Assembly (NCBI GenBank): GCA_900754175.1
Contig: CAAEBS010000140.1
Coordinates: forward strand, 1-12,307
From: Clostridia bacterium
Lineage (GTDB): Bacteria; Bacillota; Clostridia; Oscillospirales; CAG-272
Length of the DNA stretch: 12,307 nt
Reading direction: 5' to 3'
Shown here: one piece after another, positions 1 through 6,672 of the stretch
Layout: every line of letters begins with the position of its first letter
Position numbering within the stretch: the first letter of the stretch is position 1
Position numbers and translations under genes: made by a program
The notes under the pieces: generated by a model
The model's database searches: none
Seen by the model: the letters and a program-made list of their open reading frames with translations, nothing else
What the model was told of the DNA's origin: nothing

Positions 1-57
1 CCGACACCTCATCCGTCAGCCTTCGGCTGCCACCTTCTCCCACTGGAGAAGGCTTTC
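1..57. repeat. Hairpin-rich intergenic repeat (REP/MITE-like)
   Basis: Two adjacent perfect hairpins are visible: CAGCC-TTC-GGCTG at 17-29 and CCTTCTCC-CACT-GGAGAAGG at 33-52, followed by a T-rich stretch. The layout (CCTCATCCGTC, a short hairpin, CCACCTTC, then a second hairpin) resembles a dispersed non-coding repeat I know from gut Clostridia genomes; that resemblance is recalled, not searched. It may also end a rightward transcript that begins outside the window. No open frame here has a ribosome site. Confidence 0.5.
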
Positions 58-118
58 GTTTGTTTCTGCGTTATATGTTAATGAATATGGGAACCTTTGC
101 TTCAGAATGGGCGTAAAA

Positions 119-296
119 TCGGCTTCCGTGTCATCCTGAGCGGAGGGCGAAGCCCGGAGTCGAACCCGGAGGGCGACCGCAGGTCGGGATCTCCAATCGT
201 CGAGCGTACAGACCCACTTACCAACTATCGTAACGGTAGAACTATCCGGCAACACTTAACCCTTTCCCTTGCCCAAAAGTCTTTTGAAAGGGGGCC
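119..296 (-). repeat. Left copy of operon-end composite repeat
   Basis: On the minus strand, beyond the last gene of the leftward block, the order is: terminator-like hairpin (297-328), a block with CCCCTTTCAAAAGACTTTTG and GCAAGGG...TTAAG (255-296), a diverged spacer with TACCGTT, then a 46-bp segment (161-206) that is an exact inverted copy of 12262-12307. The sequence goes on outward through CTTCGCCCTCCGCTCAGGATGAC (given here in two parts: CTTCGCCCTCCG, CTCAGGATGAC; about 131-153). Positions 53-118 show nothing recognisable. No gene is supported anywhere in 1-337. Confidence 0.75.
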
Positions 297-328
297 GGAG
301 GAAACTTTTCTCCAGAAAAGTTTCCCCC
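297..328 (-). terminator. Operon-end hairpin after the activase block
   Basis: Nine bases after the TGA of the last leftward gene the minus strand reads GGGGGAAACTTTTCT, a GG loop, then AGAAAAGTTTCCTCC. This is a 15-bp stem. Read as leftward RNA, the one non-Watson-Crick position is a G-U wobble; read as rightward RNA it would be an A-C mismatch, which fits use in the leftward direction. There is no clean U-run after the stem, so this may be a non-canonical terminator or a 3'-end protection hairpin. The same hairpin lies after the rightward gene at 12138-12171. Confidence 0.65.
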
Positions 329-337
329 GCTCTCCCC

Positions 338-1624
338 TCACTTAGAATTAGCAAGCATCAGCTTGATACGGTTCTCCTGATTGACCGCCGTAGCGCCGGG
401 GTCGTAGTCGATCGCTACGATGTTGATATCGGGGTTTCTCTCCTTGATCGGGCGCATCATGCCTTTTCCGCAGATGTGGTTTGGCAGGCAGCCGAACGGC
501 TGGGTGCACACGATATTCTTGATTCCCCGCTCGGCAAGCTCCAGCATTTCCGCCGTCAGGAGCCAGCCCTCGCCCATTTTTGCGCCTGCGCCGATATAGC
601 CCTTGATCAGCGACACCGTATGGTCAAACGGCGTCGGCGGGTCGAACTGCGAATTGTTTTCAATATCCTCGATAATATCCCTCTGCTTTTTCAGCAGAAT
701 CCGGTACGCCAGCTTTACGGCGGGATACTGCCACTTTTTCATACCGTACAGCCGGGTGTCCATCAGATTATCGTACACACAGTACATACAGAAGTCCAGA
801 AATCCCGGCGTATCGACCTCCGCCCCCTCGCTGACCAGAAAATCCTCCAGGTTGTTGTTGGCAAGCGGAGAATACTTGACGTAAATTTCTCCCACCACTC
901 CGACACGGGGCTTTTTGACCTCGGCTCGTGCGATGGCGTCGAAATCCCGGATGATCCGCCGGTAATTTTCCCGGACGCCACGATAGGTCAGGCGGTGCTC
1001 TCCCATTTCCTTTGCCAGGCGGTCGATCCACTCCTGCGCCAACCGATCGCTTTCCCCGCTCTTGATCTCATACGGTCGGCACTGATTGCGAAGCATCAGC
1101 AAAAGATCCCCGTACAGCACCGCATACATCATCCGATGAAGCATCGGCAAAGAGAGCTGAAAGCCCGGATGCTTTTCCAGCCCCGCAAAGCTGAAAGAGA
1201 TTACCGGAACGTATCCGTAACCCGCTTTCTCCACCGCTTTCCGGATCAGATTGATATAATTGGAAGCCCGGCAACCGCCGCCGGTCTGGAACATCATCAG
1301 CGCCACTTTGTGCGGGTCGTACTTCCCGCTCTGCAAAGCGTCTATGAACTGCCCGATAATCAGAAGCGCCGGATAACAGGTGTCGTTATGTACGTATTTC
1401 AGACCCGTGTCCTTGATCTTCTGCCCCTGCGTCAGCAACAGCTCGGTATGCAACCCGTAATTGCGAAAGACCTTATCCAACAGCGTAAAGTGCATGGGAA
1501 GCATATTGGGAATCAGGATCGTATAGTCCTTTTTCATTTCCTTGGTAAAAGAAACATAACCTTTTTCCATTTCTTTTTGCCACTGCAAAGCACCGGTATT
1601 TATCTGCCTGACCGGCACCCGCAT
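338..1624 (-). CDS. 2-hydroxyacyl-CoA dehydratase-like protein (COG3581 type)
   Basis: A 428-residue cysteine-rich protein resembling the C-terminal third of large fused activase/dehydratase proteins (COG1924-COG3580-COG3581) and, more distantly, 2-hydroxyacyl-CoA dehydratase subunits that bind a [4Fe-4S] or double-cubane cluster. Visible cysteines that could bind a cluster are Cys83 (DTCYP), Cys118 (GGGCRAS), Cys279 and Cys282, and the C-terminal group Cys373/Cys379/Cys385 (CTQPFGCLPNHIC). No signal peptide or membrane span is seen, so it should be cytosolic. It starts 24 nt after the activase gene and surely shares its mRNA. The ATG at 1624 has GGAAAG five bases upstream; a GTG at 1618 behind AAAGGA is an alternative start, and Met19 is less likely. 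By family analogy it should receive electrons from the upstream activase. The substrate is unknown, and homologs are usually annotated only as dehydratase-related. Confidence 0.8.
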   Translation of the reverse strand: MRVPVRQINTGALQWQKEMEKGYVSFTKEMKKDYTILIPNMLPMHFTLLDKVFRNYGLHTELLLTQGQKIKDTGLKYVHNDTCYPALLIIGQFIDALQSGKYDPHKVALMMFQTGGGCRASNYINLIRKAVEKAGYGYVPVISFSFAGLEKHPGFQLSLPMLHRMMYAVLYGDLLLMLRNQCRPYEIKSGESDRLAQEWIDRLAKEMGEHRLTYRGVRENYRRIIRDFDAIARAEVKKPRVGVVGEIYVKYSPLANNNLEDFLVSEGAEVDTPGFLDFCMYCVYDNLMDTRLYGMKKWQYPAVKLAYRILLKKQRDIIEDIENNSQFDPPTPFDHTVSLIKGYIGAGAKMGEGWLLTAEMLELAERGIKNIVCTQPFGCLPNHICGKGMMRPIKERNPDINIVAIDYDPGATAVNQENRIKLMLANSK

Positions 1625-1648
1625 CCTTTCTTTCCGAATTTCAAGACT

Positions 1649-4642
1649 TTACTCCGTCTTTTTCCCCGCCGTCGTTTCCTCCTGCTCCAGCGCCCCGATA
1701 AGGCTTCGCAGGCGGATCTTCACCGCTCCGAGATTGGTGATCTCGTCAATTTTGATCTGGGTGTAATATTTGCCCGCACGCTCCAGAATCGAGCGAACCT
1801 CGTCGGTCGTGATAGCGTCCACGCCGCACCCGAACGAAACCAGCTGAACCAGCTCGGTATCCGAATGCTCCGCCGCATAGCGTGCCGCACGGTAAAGCCT
1901 TGCATGGTAGGTCCACTGGTTCAGCACACGCACCTTCTGGCGCTCCGCCAGATGACACACGCTGTCCTCGCTGACCACCACAAAGCCAAGCGACACCGCC
2001 AGCTTGTCAATCCCGTGCCCGATCTCCGCATCGGCGTGATACGGTCTGCCGGCAAGGATCATAATGCGCTTTCCGTTCGCTCTCGCATAGGCAAGCGCCC
2101 GCTCGCCCTCGGCTCTCACCGAGTCCATATACGCACGGTAGCAGGCAAAACCCTCTCTGACCGCACGTGACACCTCCTCCCGGCGGATGTCGGGATAAAA
2201 GGTAACCAGATAGCGGTACAGCCCGTTTGCCAGCTCCCGACGGTTGTTGATGTTGAGATACGGATACAGAAACTTCACGCCCGAAAGCGAATCCAGATTT
2301 CCATTCAAAAGCTCGGAATAATACGCCACCACCGGGCAGTTATAGTAGTTGTCCGATTCCTTCTCGTTGATGTTGTAGGTAAGGCAGGGATAGAAGATTG
2401 CCTCTGCACCACGCTCCACCAGCTCCTCAATATGTCCGTGCATCAGCTTTGCCGGATAGCACGCCGTGTCGGACGGAATGGAAAACTGCCCCAGCTCATA
2501 GGTATGCTTGGTAGACATCTGCGAAACCATGACGTCAAAGCCGAGCGAGGTGAAAATTCCGTGCCACAGCGGCAAAAGCTCGTACATTCCAAGCGCAAGC
2601 GGCAGTCCGAGACTTCCCCGTTTCTGCTTTGACGGCACGACGACCTTTGCCTCGGTATCGTCCTCGCCACGGGCAATGGAGATAAGGCGCCGGCGCTTGA
2701 ACTCATGCAGGTTCGGCACCTCCGTCGAAACCGCCGAGATCCCCAGCCCTTTTTCGCACTGGTTTCCGGAGATGAATTTTTTGCCGTCCGAAAAGATGTT
2801 GACCGTAAGGTGGCAATGGTTGGTGCACCCCTGGCAGACCGCCGAGCGGGAGGTGTGCGAAAAATGCGCCAGCTCCGCCGGGGCGATCAGCGTGCTCTTT
2901 TCGGATTTCATAGCGTACAGCGCTGCACCGTAAGCCCCCATCAGACCCGCAATGGCGGGGCGGATAACGTTGCGCCCCAGCTCCTTTTCAAAGGAACGGA
3001 GCACGGCGTCGTTGTAAAAGGTTCCGCCCTGCACCACGATATTTTTTCCGAGGTCGTCCGCATTGGCGGCACGGATGACCTTGTAGATCGCATTTTTCAC
3101 CACGCTGACCGAAAGCCCCGCCGAAATGTCCTCCACGGTGGCTCCGTCTCGCTGAGACTCCTTGACCGAGGAATTCATAAACACGGTGCAACGGCTTCCG
3201 AGGTTGACCGGTGCAGGACTGAACATTCCCTTTTTGGCAAACTCCTCCACCGAATAGCCCATGGAACGGGCAAAGGTTTCGATAAACGAGCCGCACCCGG
3301 AGGAACACGCCTCGTTGAGCATGATGCTGTCGATTGCGCCGCCACGGATACGGAAGCACTTGATATCCTGCCCGCCGATGTCCAGAATAAAGTCCACGTC
3401 GGGCTGAAAATATTTTGCGGCGGTATAGTGAGCAATCGTCTCCACCACGCCGAAATCCACACCGAAGGCGCACCGGATCAGGTCCTCCCCGTACCCGGTA
3501 ACGGCAGAGCCGCAGATCCGCACCCGGTCGCCGCACAGGCGATAGATCTCCTGCAACTGTTCCTTGACGATCTCCACCGGATTGCCCCGGTTGGAGCTGT
3601 AATACGTATAGAGGATCTCCCGATCCTCCGAGAGCAGGACCAGCTTGGTCGTGGTACTGCCGCAGTCGATGCCGAGCCACGCCCTGCCGCTGTAATCCGA
3701 AAGCTCCCGATAAGAGACGTTTGCCTCCGCATGGCGGCGGCAGAACTCCTCGTATTCATCCTGATTGGCAAAAAGCGCCGGCAGACGGTTGTTGGAAACC
3801 TTTGCCGAAAGGCTTGCCCGCACCTTTTCGCAAAGGGTGTCAAGCGTTGTGACCTCGCCGGTCTTTTCGGCGTAAATAGCGGCGCCGAGAGCGACGGCAA
3901 ACCGTCCGTACTCCGGGAAGATCGCCTCCTGCGGAGACAACTTCAACGTCTCGCAGAAGCGCTCCCGCAAGCCGTGGCAGTAGTAGAGCGGACCGCCGAG
4001 GAAAAGCACCTTGCCCCGGATCCTTCTGCCCTGCGCCAGTCCCGCCACCGTCTGGTTGACCACCGCCTGATATACGCTGGCGGCAACGTCCTCTTTTTTC
4101 GCTCCCTGATTCAGAAGCGGCTGAATGTCGGTTTTTGCAAACACACCGCAACGGGAGGCAATGGGGTATATCCTCGTATGCTTCATGCTGAGAGCGTCCA
4201 TTTCGTCCACACTCAGGTCCAGAAGCGTTGCCATCTGGTCGATAAACGCACCCGTGCCGCCGGCACAGGTTCCGTTCATCCGCTCGTCGGTTCCGCCCTC
4301 AAAGAAGATGATCTTGGCATCCTCTCCGCCAAGCTCGATCACGGCGGATGCGTCCGGCTCCAGCTTTTTCACCACCTCGCCGGTCGCAAAGACCTCCTGT
4401 ACAAAAGGCAGTCCGCAGGCATTGGCAAGCCCAAGCCCCGCCGAACCGGAGAGCGCCGCAAAGAATTCCCTCTCCCCGACGTAAGGGCGAAGCTCCTCCA
4501 GCATTTCCAGCGTTTTCAGGCGGACACGGGACATATGCCGCTCGTATTTTTCGTAAATGACACGGTCACCTTCCCGCAAAACGGTCTTGACCGTAGTGGA
4601 ACCGATATCAATTCCCAAAGAAAGGGGTTGTTTTTGTTCCAT
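1649..4642 (-). CDS. Tandem acyl-CoA dehydratase activase with DUF2229-like domain
   Basis: A 997-residue cytosolic protein with two BcrAD/BadFG-type ATPase domains of the ASKHA fold. Domain 1 (about 8-260) has GIDIGSTTVK and NGTCAGGTGAF; domain 2 (about 322-580) has GIDCGSTTTK, DIGGQDIK and NEACSSGCGSF. In HgdC-type activases each monomer gives two cysteines to one [4Fe-4S] cluster between subunits. Here the matching pairs are Cys126/Cys165 and Cys446/Cys485, both 39 residues apart, so one chain holds all four ligands. A further CxxCxxxC at Cys603/606/610 with Cys629 could bind another cluster. Residues about 680-975 match DUF2229/COG3580 (DTACYPAK, AGRPYHAD, SFGCGVDA). Expected role: ATP-driven low-potential electron transfer to the downstream partner. 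The first ATG (4651) touches its GGAAAGG, while the ATG at 4642 has AAAGGA at a spacing of 8, so I chose 4642. In many Firmicutes this protein is fused to the partner; here they are separate. Confidence 0.88.
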   Translation of the reverse strand: MEQKQPLSLGIDIGSTTVKTVLREGDRVIYEKYERHMSRVRLKTLEMLEELRPYVGEREFFAALSGSAGLGLANACGLPFVQEVFATGEVVKKLEPDASAVIELGGEDAKIIFFEGGTDERMNGTCAGGTGAFIDQMATLLDLSVDEMDALSMKHTRIYPIASRCGVFAKTDIQPLLNQGAKKEDVAASVYQAVVNQTVAGLAQGRRIRGKVLFLGGPLYYCHGLRERFCETLKLSPQEAIFPEYGRFAVALGAAIYAEKTGEVTTLDTLCEKVRASLSAKVSNNRLPALFANQDEYEEFCRRHAEANVSYRELSDYSGRAWLGIDCGSTTTKLVLLSEDREILYTYYSSNRGNPVEIVKEQLQEIYRLCGDRVRICGSAVTGYGEDLIRCAFGVDFGVVETIAHYTAAKYFQPDVDFILDIGGQDIKCFRIRGGAIDSIMLNEACSSGCGSFIETFARSMGYSVEEFAKKGMFSPAPVNLGSRCTVFMNSSVKESQRDGATVEDISAGLSVSVVKNAIYKVIRAANADDLGKNIVVQGGTFYNDAVLRSFEKELGRNVIRPAIAGLMGAYGAALYAMKSEKSTLIAPAELAHFSHTSRSAVCQGCTNHCHLTVNIFSDGKKFISGNQCEKGLGISAVSTEVPNLHEFKRRRLISIARGEDDTEAKVVVPSKQKRGSLGLPLALGMYELLPLWHGIFTSLGFDVMVSQMSTKHTYELGQFSIPSDTACYPAKLMHGHIEELVERGAEAIFYPCLTYNINEKESDNYYNCPVVAYYSELLNGNLDSLSGVKFLYPYLNINNRRELANGLYRYLVTFYPDIRREEVSRAVREGFACYRAYMDSVRAEGERALAYARANGKRIMILAGRPYHADAEIGHGIDKLAVSLGFVVVSEDSVCHLAERQKVRVLNQWTYHARLYRAARYAAEHSDTELVQLVSFGCGVDAITTDEVRSILERAGKYYTQIKIDEITNLGAVKIRLRSLIGALEQEETTAGKKTE

Positions 4643-4755
4643 CTTCACCATCCTTTCCGGCAGAAAAGCTCTGCCCTGAGATCCGGCGCTGTCAGCCTCT
4701 GCTCAAATGTCGTTTTCTCCGCTACCCCAAAAGTGCGGCGGAGTTTTCAAAAAGC
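4643..4755 (-). other. Intercistronic gap with two hairpins
   Basis: Between the exporter stop and the activase start, leftward RNA can form CTCCGC...GCGGAG (about 4717-4742; no U-run after it in this direction) and GGCAGA-GCTTT-TCTGCC (4659-4675), which ends right before the GGAAAGG ribosome site of the activase gene. I see no good promoter. The gap could hold an mRNA processing site, a structure that tunes activase translation, or a weak promoter I cannot recognise. A read-through operon is my default view. Confidence 0.35.
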
Positions 4756-6672
4756 TTATTCCAGCTCAAAGGCGCCGGTATAAAGCTGATAATATTTTCC
4801 GTGGTCGGCAATCAGCTTTTCATGACTGCCACGCTCGATGATACATCCGTGCTCCAGCACCATGATAACGTCCGAATTCCGGACCGTGGAAAGCCTGTGG
4901 GCGATGACAAACACCGTCCTTCCCTTCATCAGGGCGTCCATGCCCCGCTGAACGATTGCCTCGGTGCGGGTATCAATGGAGGAGGTCGCCTCGTCCAGGA
5001 TCATGACCGGCGGATCCGCCACCGCCGCACGGGCAATGGAGATCAGCTGACGCTGACCCTGCGACAGGTTGGCGCCGTTGGAGGTCAGCATGGTCTGATA
5101 GCCCTCCGGCAGACGGGTGATAAAGTCGTCGGCATTGGCAAGCTTGGCGGCGGCGATACATTCCTCATCGGTGGCGTCCAGCCTGCCGTAGCGGATGTTG
5201 TCCATCACCGTGCCCGTAAACAGGTTGGTGTCCTGAAGCACGATGCCGAGAGATCGCCGCAGATCTGCCTTTTTGATCTTGTTGATGTTGATGCCGTCAT
5301 ACCGGATCTTTCCGTCGTCAATGTCGTAAAACCGGTTGATGAGGTTGGTGATCGTGGTTTTTCCGGCACCGGTTGCGCCTACGAACGCCACCTTTTGCCC
5401 CGGTTCGGCGTACAGCGTGATGTCGTGAAGCACCAGCTTATCCGGCACGTAACCGAAATCCATATGCTCAATGCGCACGTCGCCGCACAGCCGGGTATAG
5501 GTCAGACTGCCGTCTGCGTGGGGATGCTTCCATGCCCACAGCCCGGTGCGCTCCTCACACTCAACCAGTTTGCCGTCCACCTCTTTGGCGTTGACCAGCG
5601 TCACGTATCCGTCGTCTACTTCCGGCTCCTCGTCCATCAGCTCAAAGATACGGTGAGCGCCCGCCATTGCCATGACCACAGAGTTCATCTGCTGAGACAC
5701 CTGGCTTACGTTGTTGGTGAACTGCCGTGCCATATTGAGGAACGGCACCACCACGGCAATGCCCATCGCCTGCCCCGAAAGCGAGATGTTGGGCACCTTG
5801 TTGATAATCAGGATACCACCCACAAAGGCAAGCAACACGTACATGATATTGCCGATGTTGCCCATGATCGGCATCAGAATATTGGCAAAGTGGTGCGCAT
5901 TGGTCGCATCCTCGCACAGCTTCCGGTTCACCCGGTCAAAGTCCTGCTTGCTCTGCTCCTCGTGGCAGAACACCTTGACGACCTTCTGACCGTTCATCAT
6001 CTCCTCAATAAAGCCCTCGGACTCGGCAATCGACTTCTGCATTGCCATAAAATGCTTTGCGCTGTTGCCGCCGATCTTCCGGGTCACCAGCACCATCGCC
6101 GTAACGCCAAGACAGATCACCAGAGCCATCCAGAGGTTGAGGTAGATCATATTGAACACCAGCATGATGATAATCAAACCGGAGTTCAGAATGTGCGGGA
6201 AACTGATCGAAACCAGCTCCCGGAGCGTGTCGATATCGTTGGTATAATAGGACATAATGTCCCCGTGGGGGTGGGTGTCGAAAAACCGCAGGGGCAGGCT
6301 TTCCATTTTTGCGAACATATCCTGCCGCACCCGGTTCAGAAATCCCTGCGTCACCACCGCCATCAGGCGGGTGTAGATAAAGGACGCCAAAAGTCCCACA
6401 AGATAAATGGAGACCATGATGACAAGCATCACGGCAATTTTGGAGCTGACCGCAGACCAGCCAAGCTCCAGTCCGTCCTCAATGAAACGGATGAGTTGGT
6501 TCATGAACAGGCTGGCAACCGTCGCCGTTGCCGAAGCAAGCACGATGCAGATGATCACGACGATCAGTTTTCCCCGGTAATACCGGAACAAAAGCTCAAA
6601 GACCCGTTTGATCACGCCCTTGTGCTGGTGCATACGGGGAGCCTTCGCCCTGTTTTCAGTGGCTTTTTTCAT
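4756..6672 (-). CDS. ABC exporter half-transporter, consensus Walker B subunit (BmrD-like)
   Basis: A 638-residue inner-membrane half-exporter with a six-helix ABC transmembrane domain (about 25-345) and a C-terminal nucleotide-binding domain (about 398-638). Motifs: Walker A GATGAGKT at 432-439, Q-loop Gln480, signature LSQGQ at 536-540 (non-canonical; LSGGQ is usual), Walker B VMILDE with catalytic Glu561, and H-loop His592. It carries an extra linker of about 45 residues (354-398, including GLWAWKHPHADG) between the two domains. Start: ATG at 6672 with GGAGGTG 7 nt upstream; it overlaps the previous gene by 4 bp (ATGA), so translation is coupled and a 1:1 heterodimer is likely. Together the pair matches the BmrCD/TM287-288 class of multidrug or lipid exporters. 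The cargo cannot be read from sequence. Confidence 0.92.
   Translation of the reverse strand: MKKATENRAKAPRMHQHKGVIKRVFELLFRYYRGKLIVVIICIVLASATATVASLFMNQLIRFIEDGLELGWSAVSSKIAVMLVIMVSIYLVGLLASFIYTRLMAVVTQGFLNRVRQDMFAKMESLPLRFFDTHPHGDIMSYYTNDIDTLRELVSISFPHILNSGLIIIMLVFNMIYLNLWMALVICLGVTAMVLVTRKIGGNSAKHFMAMQKSIAESEGFIEEMMNGQKVVKVFCHEEQSKQDFDRVNRKLCEDATNAHHFANILMPIMGNIGNIMYVLLAFVGGILIINKVPNISLSGQAMGIAVVVPFLNMARQFTNNVSQVSQQMNSVVMAMAGAHRIFELMDEEPEVDDGYVTLVNAKEVDGKLVECEERTGLWAWKHPHADGSLTYTRLCGDVRIEHMDFGYVPDKLVLHDITLYAEPGQKVAFVGATGAGKTTITNLINRFYDIDDGKIRYDGININKIKKADLRRSLGIVLQDTNLFTGTVMDNIRYGRLDATDEECIAAAKLANADDFITRLPEGYQTMLTSNGANLSQGQRQLISIARAAVADPPVMILDEATSSIDTRTEAIVQRGMDALMKGRTVFVIAHRLSTVRNSDVIMVLEHGCIIERGSHEKLIADHGKYYQLYTGAFELE

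Noticed and set aside
153..167. GGTTCGACTCC on the minus strand, like a tRNA T-arm
   Set aside because: The flanks give only a 4-bp stem with an 8-base loop, not the 5-bp stem and 7-base loop of a T-arm. No acceptor or anticodon arm can be drawn, and the sequence is part of the 46-bp repeat.
1620..1655. Frameshift or pseudogene splitting a fused activase/dehydratase gene
   Set aside because: There is a clean stop, a 24-nt gap and a new ribosome site with good start choices. Both products keep all family motifs, so two intact genes are more likely.
4717..4742. CTCCGC...GCGGAG hairpin as a terminator of the exporter genes
   Set aside because: In the leftward direction the stem is followed by an A-run, not a U-run. 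In the rightward direction it has T residues after it, but no rightward gene precedes it.
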